A stretch of 64,000 nt of DNA from Nitrososphaerota archaeon (GCA_027887045.1 JAPCJH010000002.1:384723-448722); one strand, 5' to 3'; counted from the stretch's first letter, positions 1 to 8,312 are shown. Notes: a model not told the origin generated them from the letters alone. Numbers and translations are program-made.

Positions 1-191
1 TGTGGTTGGAACGCGAGGCTCGTAGTGGCGTTCGCCACCTCCGAGTGGAGCATGGCGTTGCTCGCGTTCGCCTGGTTGAGGCTATTCTGGAGTGAAGAGA
101 CTTGGCCCGAGTATACCGCGTAGCTCGCACCATAACCCACGACCAGACCGACCACAAGAACCGCTGCGAGCGGGACAATCTTCGATGGCAT
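1..191 (-). CDS. N-terminus of a membrane-anchored or secreted protein (partial)
   Basis: Only the first 63 residues are in the window; the gene runs off the left edge. It starts with ATG at 191 and reads MPSKIVPLAAVLVV, followed by a single hydrophobic stretch (residues 5-25) and then a polar segment rich in Asn, Gln and Ser that may form a short coiled coil. This fits a signal anchor with an extracellular domain, as in many archaeal surface proteins. A TATA-like box (CATTAAATTC on the minus strand, about 220-230) supports the start. No family can be named from this much sequence. Confidence 0.65.
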   Translation of the reverse strand, partial: MPSKIVPLAAVLVVGLVVGYGASYAVYSGQVSSLQNSLNQANASNAMLHSEVANATTSLAFQP

Positions 192-378
192 GTTTCAGAT
201 GGAATGATTTCGCTAACTGAACGAATTTAATGATTTTTCCAAATCACTTACAAATCGATTACAAGTCCTTGCTCGCAGTTTCAGCTCAAAAGCTAAAGCC
301 ACGAGGAGGGAAGCCACGCTTCTTTCAGCCGGCGCCCAGGGTCGTAGGATTCGAGCGGGGGGCCGGGCTTTGTTCAGA

Positions 379-1989
379 TCAAGGGGCTGGTGCTTTCTTC
401 CGGTCGCCCCTGATAAAGAGAGCGGCCGCGACGACGGCGACGCTTGCTCCGAGCAGGACGATAAGTAGGATTAGGATTGATTGGGAGAACGCTTCCCGCA
501 GCATAGGAATCAACCCCGCGAAAGATGGATTTGCTCCCACAATCCTGGCGAGGGCCGCCGGAGAAGCCAGAATCTGACCGACGAGATTGGGATCGCCGAG
601 GGTAGCCCGAGCGGCGGCGGGAAGCCCGACTAGCAGGGATGACAATTTGTTTGCGAACACGTTCGTCTGAATCGCGCCGAGGGTCGCGACCCCGATCGCC
701 GCGCCCAGGTTCAACGTGAAGGCGGCAAGTGCGGAGGCGACTCCGATTTCCGTCCGCTGGACCGAATTCTGAAAAGCGACTATCGTGGGCGGGATCATCA
801 GGCCGCTGGCAAACCCGATTGGTACCTCCAGCTCCATCAACTGGATGAGGGACGACGATGAGTTCAGCGATTGCAAGGCCACCAATCCTGCCACAAGTAC
901 GCCGGCGCCGAGGAGTATGATGTTCCTCGCTCCCGTCCTTGACATGGTCGCACCGCTCAAGAGTATGCCTGCGGTCAGCGGAAGCGCCATAGCGTACACA
1001 GCGTTCCTCACGCCCGAGACGTCCGCGCCCAGCACTGCTTGGGCATAGAGGGGCAGGTAGGCGATGAGTCCGAAGAGAACCATCGCGCGCAGTATGTTGA
1101 CTCCTGTCGCGGCCGAGATTGTCCTCGTTTTGAAGAGACGCAGGGGGAGCACCGGCTCTCTCGCCCGGCCTTCGACCCTGATGAATGCGAGAATCACGAC
1201 GATGCTCCCGACAAACAACGCGGCCTCTTCCCAGGATAGCCAGTCGAACGTCGAGCCTCCCAGGAAAAGGCCCAACATGAAGAGCGTAATGGATCCCACT
1301 AGAGCGGAGGCTCCGGCCCAATCGCTGAAGCCGTTCGCCCCGGTGTTTCGCGACTCGCGCAAAGCCAGGTAAATGATGAGGAAGGAGACGACTCCCAATG
1401 GGAGGTTAATGTAGAATATCCACCTCCAGTTGATCGCCTCCGTCAGGTAGGAGCCCGCGGCCGGGGCCACCGCGAAAGCGATGCCGTTGACTGAGAAGAG
1501 AAGTCCCTGGACCCGGCCCCTCTTCGCGGGAGGGAAGAGGTCCCCCGCGATAGCAATCGTGGCTGGGACGAACGTGCCGAATCCGATTCCCTGAATGGCT
1601 CTGAATATGATCAGCTCGTAGATGTTTTGCGAGGCGCCGGAGAGCACGGAACCCACCATGAACACAACGATCCCCAGGAGGAAGAACCTCTTTCGCCCAT
1701 AGAGGTCGGAGAGCTTCCCGAAGATGGGAATGACGACCGTCTGCGTGATGATGAACGAACTGAACACCCAAGCATAGAGGCTAAGGCCGCCAAGATCAGC
1801 GATGATGGTCGGGCCCGCGGTGGCCACTATCGTCACATCCATGAACCCGAGCAACAGTCCGGTGAGGAGCCCCGCTAGAACCAGTGTCACAGTCCTCCTT
1901 GGTAGTGCTGGCATGGCTTGGGTCGCTCCGTCTTGCGAACCCCCTTTCGGGACTCCCGGTGGCTGATCTGTCGGCCGAGACTTCCTCAT
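379..1989 (-). CDS. MFS multidrug exporter, DHA2 (14-helix) family
   Basis: A 536-residue integral membrane protein that probably exports drugs or toxic organics in exchange for protons. The N-terminal part carries the DHA2 motif around MDVTIVATAGPTI in helix 1 and the loop 2-3 motif GKLSDLYGRKR, both diagnostic of MFS antiporters of the EmrB/QacA type, and the hydrophobic profile fits about 14 helices. The frame is open to 2046, but a TATA-like box GTTTATAC at 2018-2025 places transcription start near 1996, so ATG 1989 (MRKSRPTDQ) is preferred. The promoter lies inside the decayed tail of another MFS gene just upstream. The substrate cannot be told from sequence. Confidence 0.9.
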   Translation of the reverse strand: MRKSRPTDQPPGVPKGGSQDGATQAMPALPRRTVTLVLAGLLTGLLLGFMDVTIVATAGPTIIADLGGLSLYAWVFSSFIITQTVVIPIFGKLSDLYGRKRFFLLGIVVFMVGSVLSGASQNIYELIIFRAIQGIGFGTFVPATIAIAGDLFPPAKRGRVQGLLFSVNGIAFAVAPAAGSYLTEAINWRWIFYINLPLGVVSFLIIYLALRESRNTGANGFSDWAGASALVGSITLFMLGLFLGGSTFDWLSWEEAALFVGSIVVILAFIRVEGRAREPVLPLRLFKTRTISAATGVNILRAMVLFGLIAYLPLYAQAVLGADVSGVRNAVYAMALPLTAGILLSGATMSRTGARNIILLGAGVLVAGLVALQSLNSSSSLIQLMELEVPIGFASGLMIPPTIVAFQNSVQRTEIGVASALAAFTLNLGAAIGVATLGAIQTNVFANKLSSLLVGLPAAARATLGDPNLVGQILASPAALARIVGANPSFAGLIPMLREAFSQSILILLIVLLGASVAVVAAALFIRGDRKKAPAP

Positions 1990-2002
1990 TCTGTAGATCT
2001 TC

Positions 2003-2164
2003 TCAGTTTTCGTCGGTGTATAAACCCTCGATGGTACTCGTTCCATCGGGAATTGTGAAGGACTTCGGACTCAATTCGGGTTCGGGCTGAGATACGAACC
2101 GCGGTCGTTGAATGCGTAGGGCCATGAGGAAGCTGATTCCGCTGAGCACCGTGGAGCCGTACAT
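2003..2164 (-). pseudogene. Decayed C-terminal tail of an MFS transporter (copy B)
   Basis: A 53-codon open stretch from ATG 2164 to TGA 2003. It reads STVLSGISFLMALRIQRPRF, then a polar tail with SFTIPDGTSTIEG. It is closely related to the tail in the remnant at 3759-4034 (TVLSG.SF.MA.RIQRPRF, then FTIPDG.ST.EG), with roughly three quarters of the bases identical by eye. The remainder of the transporter is missing upstream. It does not resemble the C-terminus of the intact MFS gene next door, so it comes from a different paralogue. Confidence 0.7.
2018..2025 (-). promoter_or_regulatory. TATA-like box of the MFS exporter
   Basis: GTTTATAC on the minus strand, centred about 32 bases before ATG 1989. 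It lies within the end of the MFS-tail remnant, so the present promoter has arisen in, or been retained from, degenerate coding sequence. Confidence 0.45.
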
Positions 2165-2198
2165 CTTTTGCTAGGTTCGACTTCAGTCTGAGGGGCTC

Positions 2199-2495
2199 TT
2201 AGGTTTCGGGTCGCTCCACGAAGTTTCTGATGCTCCCATCGTCCCCAAAGCTGATGAAGAACGTGTAGGATTGTGAACCAGAAAGCGCTTCGCAGACTCT
2301 GCCGCGATAGTTGCCCTCCATCCTGATCTCGTCAACACTCTCCCACCCCGTCTTTTTCTTTACCTCGGTTACCATGTTGCTAAACTCGTTTGCGCAAACG
2401 TCACAGCAGAAGAACATCCTCTGCCCTTCGATCTCACTCCAGTAATCACCCCACGTGGCGCCGCAGATTACGCATCCGTCCCTTCGGACCTTCAT
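2199..2495 (-). CDS. Ta0938-like small zinc-binding protein
   Basis: A 98-residue protein with CVICG at residues 8-12 and CCDVC at about 30-34, a likely four-cysteine zinc site, followed by a mixed alpha/beta tail. The pattern GCVICG...G..MFFCCDVCANEF resembles the archaeal Ta0938 family (named after a Thermoplasma protein of known structure and unknown function); this assignment is from memory of the motif. Its start overlaps the stop of the diiron-protein gene by four bases (ATGA), so the two are probably translated together. A zinc-dependent structural or partner role for its neighbour is an inference. Confidence 0.7.
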   Translation of the reverse strand: MKVRRDGCVICGATWGDYWSEIEGQRMFFCCDVCANEFSNMVTEVKKKTGWESVDEIRMEGNYRGRVCEALSGSQSYTFFISFGDDGSIRNFVERPET

Positions 2496-3424
2496 GCGGC
2501 GCGACCTCCGGCGTAAGCAACGAGCCTGCCATCAAATTGCATCCCCCTTTCGAGCCTGGCCATCAGGTAGCTGTCAAAGGCCTCTACAGACTTCAGGAAG
2601 GTGATCTGGACGTCTTCCACTAGGCCGAACTCCTTGGCGTACCTCTCCACCATCTCGAGCGGGACTTCGGAGTGCTCCACGTCAGCCTCGTAGCCTTCGT
2701 GCAGGAACGCTTTGGTTTCCGGGGTTATCTCGTCATTCTGCAGTATCTGCGGGTCAAAGTATGTTATCTTTGCACCGTCCTGCTTGACGTCCCTGTTGGC
2801 GATAAGTTCCAGGCTGTGCATAGCAGCCATCGTCTCCAACCAGTGCTTATCGCGGCCGATTGCCTGCCAGGTCTGAATTGCGGAAACGGTGGCGGGGAGG
2901 GGCGGAGTTCCGAGGACCGTCTCCCTGCTGAGACCCAGACTCTGGCCCATCCTGATGAGGAGCTCGTAGTGAGAGGGCCTGTCGTCCCCATAGCCGTAGA
3001 ACTCTGTCACTATGTTGTCCAGTTCCTCCTTTACAACATCCGCTCGGTCAGTCTTGGCAAGGACCCACGAAAGAGACCTCACCCACTGCCTCAGGAAATG
3101 CTGATGTTCGAGGACGTAGCCGATTAGAACGGCCTTTGCAGGGTGCTGCAGGGCGAGGACAAACGGATGAGGCTTCAGGCCGAAGAACCTCTCAATAAAA
3201 CGCTGCTTCACCCAGACCCTCAGACCCGTCTTCCCAGTATCGAAGAATTCGAATAAGAGGGATCCCAGCTCCTTCCCCCTGCCCTTATCTTTGGTTATGT
3301 TCCTGTTGAGCCACATGATGTGACTCGCGTCGCTTCTGGCGGCCTCTTCTGAGAAGTGCGTCGAGAGCCCCTCGTAGGAGCCGTAGGCTCGTTCGCAAGC
3401 GGGACACCTCGCCATCTCTGTCAA
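2492..3424 (-). CDS. Haem-oxygenase-like diiron (TENA/PqqC/CADD-type) protein with N-terminal zinc finger
   Basis: 310 residues. Residues 5-35 form a C2H2-like finger (CPACE, then two His about 12 and 20 residues on). The rest is all helical and resembles the TENA/PqqC/CADD superfamily. Candidate iron ligands are the Glu and His of LEHQHFLRQW, the Glu and His of VTEFYGYG and SHYELL, and the terminal FLHEGYEADVEH, which matches the H-x5-D-x2-H type of third-helix motif in haem-oxygenase-like diiron oxidases. Members of this superfamily carry out unusual oxidations of amino acids, fatty acids and cofactors; the substrate here is unknown. It is the middle gene of a three-gene operon, three bases from the gene before and overlapping the gene after by four. 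Confidence 0.75.
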   Translation of the reverse strand: MTEMARCPACERAYGSYEGLSTHFSEEAARSDASHIMWLNRNITKDKGRGKELGSLLFEFFDTGKTGLRVWVKQRFIERFFGLKPHPFVLALQHPAKAVLIGYVLEHQHFLRQWVRSLSWVLAKTDRADVVKEELDNIVTEFYGYGDDRPSHYELLIRMGQSLGLSRETVLGTPPLPATVSAIQTWQAIGRDKHWLETMAAMHSLELIANRDVKQDGAKITYFDPQILQNDEITPETKAFLHEGYEADVEHSEVPLEMVERYAKEFGLVEDVQITFLKSVEAFDSYLMARLERGMQFDGRLVAYAGGRAA

Positions 3425-3427
3425 CTC

Positions 3428-3685
3428 TCAGAATGAGAACTCGGCTGGGAGCCTGCTCCGGAGCTCCCGATATTCCGGCGTATCCGAATACTTTTTCGCG
3501 ATTTCGACGAGCGTCGCTTTCACGGCGTCAGGGCCCAGGCCTCTGGCGTTCGCGACCATTCGCACAGTATTCTCGAAGTCGTCCCCGCACGACGAATAGC
3601 AGTTGCACATCCCGCGAAGGAGTTCGTGTTCTCTCGGAGTCAACGGATAGAGTCTGGCGTCGTGCGTGTTGAAGAGCTTTTCCAT
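3428..3685 (-). CDS. Small conserved-looking protein of the diiron cassette
   Basis: 85 residues, mostly helical, with a cysteine cluster CNCYSSC at about 27-33 that could bind a metal. I do not recognise the family. It is the first gene of the operon 3685-2199; only three bases separate its stop from the start of the diiron protein, so co-translation and a shared function are likely. A TATA-like box (TTCATAAGG, minus strand, about 3702-3711) lies about 22 bases before ATG, suggesting a leaderless transcript for the whole cassette. Confidence 0.65.
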   Translation of the reverse strand: MEKLFNTHDARLYPLTPREHELLRGMCNCYSSCGDDFENTVRMVANARGLGPDAVKATLVEIAKKYSDTPEYRELRSRLPAEFSF

Positions 3686-3758
3686 GGTTCAGCCGATCCG
3701 ACGCCTTATGAATTCGAAGCCTAAACTGCCGACTGAGTTGATGTCCGAGATCAGGAAG

Positions 3759-4034
3759 TCAGCTCTCGTCGGCGGATGATCCCTCGAAGGTACTCCCCCC
3801 ATCAGGAATCGTGAAGGGCTTTGAACTCAACCCAGCGTCGGCCTGAGGAACGAAACGGGGACGTTGAATGCGTGTCGCCATGATGAAGCTGGTCCCGCTG
3901 AGGACCGTCGCGCCGACGAACGCGAGCTGGAAGCCGGCGACCAGGCTCGAAGGAGAAATGGTATTACCCGCTCCTGTCACAGCGCCAATCAGAGTCACTG
4001 CAATCGCAAGTCCAATTGGACCGCCAATTGTTCT
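3759..4034 (-). pseudogene. Decayed C-terminal part of an MFS transporter (copy A)
   Basis: An open stretch of 91 codons ending at TAA/TGA 3759 and bounded upstream by an in-frame stop at 4035-4037. It reads RTIGGPIGLAIAV, typical of the penultimate DHA2 helix, then the last helix SLVAGFQLAFVGATVLSG and a polar tail RIQRPRFVPQ...FTIPDG. It is the longer of two related tails that bracket the diiron cassette. The earlier two thirds of the transporter are gone; the neighbouring SDR gene ends at 4070, 36 bases away. Confidence 0.75.
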
Positions 4035-4069
4035 TCACCACCAATGTGGAGGAAGGAGCATGCCGCCCT

Positions 4070-4933
4070 TCAGCCGAGTCCGACCATCGCGCCACTGGCA
4101 TCCCACAGCCTCTCGGCCAGCGCCTCCTCGTACGACTCAGCGGAGGACCTCTTTTCGCGATTGGCTTCGAAGTACTTCCCGCTCACCGCTTCGACGTCGG
4201 GAGAAGAGGCCAGATAGACCTGCGTCTCAGCGCCTTTCTCCGGGCTGAGCATGAACAGCCTGGTGATTTTCGCCAGAAATGATGCGGGACCAAGCGCGCT
4301 TCCCCATATGTTCGTCGCGACCGTCCCAGGGTGGAGGCAGTTCGCGGTCACGCTCGTCCCCTCCAGCCTTCTTGCGAGCTCACGGGTGAAGAGCACCAAG
4401 GCGAGCTTCGACTGGGAATAAGCGCGCATCACTCCGTAACCCCTCTCCATCTGCAGGTCGCCGAAGTCGACGTGTCCTCCGTAATGTGCGACCGAAGAGA
4501 CGTTGACTATGCGGGAAGGAGCGTTCTTCTTCAGCGACGGCAGCAGCAGGTTGGTGAGGAGGAAGTGCGAAAGATAGTTGACCTGGAACGTCGTCTCGAA
4601 ACCGTCGACAGTGAGAGAGCGTCTAATGCGTGCCAACCCGGCGTTGTTCAGGAGCACGTGCAGCGAATCGTGGCCTTCTTGGTACTCTCGGGCGAGCGCC
4701 CGGACGGAGTCGAACGATGCTAGGTCTGCGAGCATAAGCTCGACCGCCCTGCTGCCACTCTTCGTCTCGACCTGAGCCTTCGCCCGCTCCCCTTTTTCTC
4801 GGGCGCGGCAGACCATGACCACGCGTGCGCCCATCCCTGCCAGCTGTTCCGCTGACGCCTTCCCGATCCCGGCGTTCGCTCCTGTGATTACACAAGTTTT
4901 CCCTGCCATCGAATGCGTTCTCACGTCCTCCAT
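4070..4933 (-). CDS. Short-chain dehydrogenase/reductase (retinol-dehydrogenase-like)
   Basis: 287 residues, the usual SDR length. The NAD(P)-binding motif TGANAGIG is at residues 17-24, LLNNAG follows the fourth strand, and the catalytic SSVAHYGG serine and YSQSK (Tyr and Lys) are present. The insert between strands and the overall pattern resemble WWOX/RDH-type SDRs, which reduce or oxidise hydrophobic aldehydes and ketones. ATG 4933 is preceded by GGAGGAAG about 13 bases upstream; M9 (MAGKTCVITG) is an equally possible start. Monocistronic, with a probable TATA (TTCATATG) near 4977. Confidence 0.88.
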   Translation of the reverse strand: MEDVRTHSMAGKTCVITGANAGIGKASAEQLAGMGARVVMVCRAREKGERAKAQVETKSGSRAVELMLADLASFDSVRALAREYQEGHDSLHVLLNNAGLARIRRSLTVDGFETTFQVNYLSHFLLTNLLLPSLKKNAPSRIVNVSSVAHYGGHVDFGDLQMERGYGVMRAYSQSKLALVLFTRELARRLEGTSVTANCLHPGTVATNIWGSALGPASFLAKITRLFMLSPEKGAETQVYLASSPDVEAVSGKYFEANREKRSSAESYEEALAERLWDASGAMVGLG

Positions 4934-5247
4934 CTGTAGGAATCAGCTTCCTCCGTTCTCTTCCATTCTCAAACAACATATGAAGGCATCTACACTAGTC
5001 GCATGACGTTGAAAGTGTAGTCACTTGAAGCGCTCTAGGGGCTTCCGTGCTCCACTTCTGGGGAACCTTTTCACAATGACCTAAACTGTCTTGAAGACCC
5101 AGCCCAAGCAGACACTGGCCCTTCACAGCGCGATTTCGCGCAATGATCAATGGATGTCTAGTCCAAGCGCGTTGGTGAGTCCACGCTCCTTTGGAGGAAA
5201 ACCTTGAGCAGGAAGAAATCAAAGCCGTGAGGGGTCGAAAGCTCCTA
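4934..5247. other. Intergenic stretch without a recognisable gene
   Basis: 314 bases. It contains the SDR promoter at its left end and two short inverted repeats: CTACACT/AGTGTAG (about 4990-5020) and the perfect hairpin GCGCGATTTCGCGC (about 5128-5141). A 75-codon frame on the minus strand has no family resemblance or promoter and I do not call it. I see no gene here. Confidence 0.6.
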
Positions 5248-6375
5248 TCAGATTAGCAGCTTTCCCCCGACCATTATTGAACCGCTGTCTAGCCTCACGG
5301 TTGCTCTGGTTATGGACGCCCACCATTGATCGTTTGCCGAATTCTTCCCGCCCATCGATGTGTTGCTACCGAATCCCAGCGTTAGACCTCCCATGACCTT
5401 GTCGTCCTGCATGAAACCACGCCTCAGGTTGGGGTTAAGTCCGAACCCGAAGAAGGCGAATCGCCCTGCTTCCTTGCCACCCTTTCTCAGGTATCGATCG
5501 AACAAGTCGGACCCTCGAGTCGCACTGTGCCGTTTAATGCGTCCGTCATTCAAATCGATTGCGAGGTTCTCGATCTTTTCGTTACCTAGGCGAACCGGGG
5601 CGCCAAAGACAGTCCTGCCGTGAGCGCTTTCTTCGTCCACGGAAACTTCGATTGCCCCTGCGGGAAGGAACACGATTCTTCCGTTCTGGGCCATCTCCTC
5701 CGATGAGATCCCATCCGAAATGCTTACGGGTCTGCGGTCGAGGTCGAAACTCAGCTGCGTGCCGGCTGGTGTCGAAATGCTGATGTTCCCTCGCCCCGAC
5801 AGGAGACTGGCCAGATTCCTAGCCCGTTTAGCAATCGCCTTGTGGTCTGCCATGCATCCCCAGAACATTACATCACGCCACTCTTCATAGTTCAGCCCTT
5901 GAGCCTTGGCTCTTTCTGGTGTTGCCAGCGTCGCCTCTATGGCGAGCATTCTGACCTTGTGGGCCTTTGCGACTCTTGCCCATCTTCTGGCGTACAAAGA
6001 CTTGTCATAGCGAGTATCAAGCCATACGGAAACCTCTCCGCGTTTTTCCTTTGGGATTGAGCCCCAAGGAACCGGATTCTTGGGCCCCATGGTGAAGACG
6101 TAGAAGTCGGTCTCCTCCAGAGCCGATTCTTCTTGCGGTGTGATGCTTCCCAGCTGCTTTTTGGAGCCCTGTAATATTGACCGCAACCAAACATCTTCGT
6201 AACGGACACTTAGTAGGCATGGACAGGCCAGCAACGAGCATTCAGAAGCGAACGCCTTGGCGAGGTCAAGAGTATAATCCCAGCTTTGAATCCAGACCCT
6301 GTCTTTTGGCTTAACGTGTAGAGAGGTGTCGAAGACCTTCTTGACGAGCGATGAATTCTCTGCGATGCCGTGCAC
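5248..6375 (-). CDS. M29 aminopeptidase/NicX-like protein lacking the usual metal ligands
   Basis: 375 residues. The C-terminal half follows the M29 (AmpS) and NicX (2,5-dihydroxypyridine dioxygenase)-like fold: LPAGAIEVSVDEESAHG corresponds to the conserved LP.GEV..AP...S..G segment, GFGLNPN to G.G.N, and LGFGSN...GGKNSANDQWW to the metal-binding G.HIG.G.N...GG.N.S..HWD region. The expected Glu and the two His and Asp ligands are replaced (Ala, Thr, Gln, Trp). So the fold is clear but classic peptidase or dioxygenase chemistry is doubtful. GTG 6375 is used as start; a TATA box CTTATAGTAG lies near 6425-6434. Confidence 0.7.
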   Translation of the reverse strand: MHGIAENSSLVKKVFDTSLHVKPKDRVWIQSWDYTLDLAKAFASECSLLACPCLLSVRYEDVWLRSILQGSKKQLGSITPQEESALEETDFYVFTMGPKNPVPWGSIPKEKRGEVSVWLDTRYDKSLYARRWARVAKAHKVRMLAIEATLATPERAKAQGLNYEEWRDVMFWGCMADHKAIAKRARNLASLLSGRGNISISTPAGTQLSFDLDRRPVSISDGISSEEMAQNGRIVFLPAGAIEVSVDEESAHGRTVFGAPVRLGNEKIENLAIDLNDGRIKRHSATRGSDLFDRYLRKGGKEAGRFAFFGFGLNPNLRRGFMQDDKVMGGLTLGFGSNTSMGGKNSANDQWWASITRATVRLDSGSIMVGGKLLI

Positions 6376-6484
6376 GACCGAGTTTGTTTCTCCTCAGAAC
6401 ATAAGCTTGAGTATTTCCGACCCTACTATAAGTCGGCCCGGCGACGCACCTTATGTTGCAACCCACGAAGCTTCTAAGAAGGCG

Positions 6485-6904
6485 CTAAGAACGCCTGACG
6501 GAGACACCAACCTTGTGCAGCTTGATCTTCAGCTCTCTTACTTGCGCCTCACGTTTCAGGAAAGGAGCGAGCTTTGCGTTGTAGGCACGATATCGGCTTG
6601 ACTTCGCGTAGGCCTTTGCGTCCGTTTCGCTATCCCAGAGCGAGAGCACAACGAACTCGCCACCCTTCGCGATTGGTTTGAAAAGGTAGAGCCTCCTGAG
6701 TCCCTTCAATCCGATGGAGGTAGATGCAACCTCGCTTGCGAATGTTTTCGTGAACTTGCTTCTGAGTCCCTTTCTGACCTTCATCGTGATAAGCCTCGCG
6801 AACTTCATCGGGGGATTGGCCGCGCCTGTAGCGTCGTATGCCTCCCCCAAGTTTGCACGTGCCTTGGGCCGTTTTCGGAACGCCGCAGACTTCTTGCGCG
6901 CCAT
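6485..6904 (-). CDS. ABM-type (antibiotic-biosynthesis monooxygenase fold) protein
   Basis: 139 residues from ATG 6904 (MARKKSAAF). A basic, disordered N-terminal 30 residues precede a ferredoxin-like domain: FARLITMKVRKG, then GLRRLYLFKP, GEFVVLSLWDSETDAKAYAKSSRYRAY. The LS-W-S-DA-AY signature is typical of ABM/haem-degrading-like dimeric barrels. These proteins oxidise small aromatics or degrade haem, or bind ligands without catalysis; the substrate is unknown. The frame is open to 6925, but a TATA-like TCTATTAGAG at 6929-6936 favours 6904. Monocistronic. Confidence 0.7.
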   Translation of the reverse strand: MARKKSAAFRKRPKARANLGEAYDATGAANPPMKFARLITMKVRKGLRSKFTKTFASEVASTSIGLKGLRRLYLFKPIAKGGEFVVLSLWDSETDAKAYAKSSRYRAYNAKLAPFLKREAQVRELKIKLHKVGVSVRRS

Positions 6905-7079
6905 CGAGTAAATCTCTCCATCCAACTTGTCTCTAATAGACCTTCAAACCCGCGGGAATAATGAAATTCAGACAACCGAGATAGTCTCCGTTATTCATGA
7001 TTGGGTAAAAGGGTCTTGACTCCCCTGATTATCAATTTCTCTGAAACATATCGTACCTCGAGGAAGTGACACAAAACAA

Positions 7080-8312
7080 ATGAGTAAAGTGGAAAACCCG
7101 GCCAACGATGCGAAGAAGCTCGCCTTGAGGTACAAGGCGCTCGAAGCGCAGCTTCAGCAGTCAGTCTCGAAGAAGCAATATAACGAAACCGTTTCCAAAC
7201 TGGAAGGAAAGAATACAGAGCAGGAGAAGGATTTAGCGAGGACCAAGGCGGAACTGCAGAAGACTAGCATCCTGAACAAGCAGTTCGCATCGATCGGAGA
7301 GCAGATAGCGGCCCTCGGTAAGGCTGTTGGCGCCCAGAGCAAGACGATCGATTCTCTGATGTCAAAGATCATTCAAGGAACCGTACCGTCTTCGGTTCAC
7401 CACCAGACAGTCTCGAAAGTCAGAGAGCTGGAGGAGAAAATCGAAGACACGGTGAACAAGGCAGAGTACGCTACCATGGAGAGACGCTACGAGGAGGCCG
7501 CGCGAAAGATTAGCAACATGGTTCCTTCGTCCGAATACAACGCCCTCAAGGACAAGGTCGAGGAGATGGAAGGTACCATTTCATCGATGGTCCCTAGGGA
7601 ACAGTTCAGTATTAGTGAGGCGAGGGCGAAGGAGCTTGAAGCCAAGCTCGCTGAGCATGTCCCACAGAGTACTTACGACGAATTGGTCTCCAAGGTGGTG
7701 CTGCTAGCGGAGGAGGTCACCGGAGGCGCGCCCGCCCGAGAAGAGCAGGAAACGGCGGCACAGACGGAGCCAGAAGAACCACAGTCACCCGTCATGCACG
7801 AACCAGTTCCCAGCGAGCCCTATGAAGTCCCCGGGCAGGAGTTTACGGAACCCGAGGCTGTCAAGGTCGAGGCTACATTCGAAGCCCGCTCAGCTGAAGC
7901 CCAACCTGCGAGCGAGCCTGCGACACAGGAGATAAGGGAAATCCAATCCCAGCTGGCAGAGATAAGCACAAACGAGGCCACGCAAAAGAACCCGACCGAA
8001 GAGAGTCCGAAGGAGGGAAGTACTTTCCGGTTCTTTGACACAATCATCGAGGTCAAGACGGGCACCGAATTCGCCAAAGTTTTGACGAACGTCCCCACGA
8101 AGTCGCTTGAATCTGACGTTCAGAGCGGCGAGTTCGAGAAATGGTTCAGGGACACTCTTTCAGACGATACAACAGCAGAATCTTTCAAGAAGATGAGAGA
8201 GAGCGGTACTTCCGGCGAAGAGCTCCGGAATCAGGTGGCTTCAGCCGTATCAAAATTCGTGGTCCAACAAGAAAAGCCGATCCAGACCCAAGCCGCCGAA
8301 ACAGGCAACTGA
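7080..8312 (+). CDS. Repeat coiled-coil protein with C-terminal DUF5752-like domain
   Basis: 410 residues, soluble, acidic. Residues 15-220 are a coiled coil with an irregular repeat of about 27-30 residues built round VP or VS + two polar residues + Y/F, e.g. SVSKKQYNETVSKLEG, MVPSSEYNALKDKVEEMEG, MVPREQF, HVPQSTYDELVSKV. A Glu/Pro-rich linker (about 225-320) leads to a globular end, FRFFDTIIEVKTG...VP.KSLESDV.SGEFEKWFRDTL, resembling the archaeal DUF5752 family. Similar repeats occur in archaeal proteins of unknown role; a structural or scaffold function is inferred. Monocistronic, flanked by intergenic DNA on both sides. Confidence 0.75.
   Translation: MSKVENPANDAKKLALRYKALEAQLQQSVSKKQYNETVSKLEGKNTEQEKDLARTKAELQKTSILNKQFASIGEQIAALGKAVGAQSKTIDSLMSKIIQGTVPSSVHHQTVSKVRELEEKIEDTVNKAEYATMERRYEEAARKISNMVPSSEYNALKDKVEEMEGTISSMVPREQFSISEARAKELEAKLAEHVPQSTYDELVSKVVLLAEEVTGGAPAREEQETAAQTEPEEPQSPVMHEPVPSEPYEVPGQEFTEPEAVKVEATFEARSAEAQPASEPATQEIREIQSQLAEISTNEATQKNPTEESPKEGSTFRFFDTIIEVKTGTEFAKVLTNVPTKSLESDVQSGEFEKWFRDTLSDDTTAESFKKMRESGTSGEELRNQVASAVSKFVVQQEKPIQTQAAETGN

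Noticed and set aside
4995-5222. 75-codon frame on the minus strand
   Set aside because: Amino-acid composition resembles random sequence and there is no promoter or family pattern.
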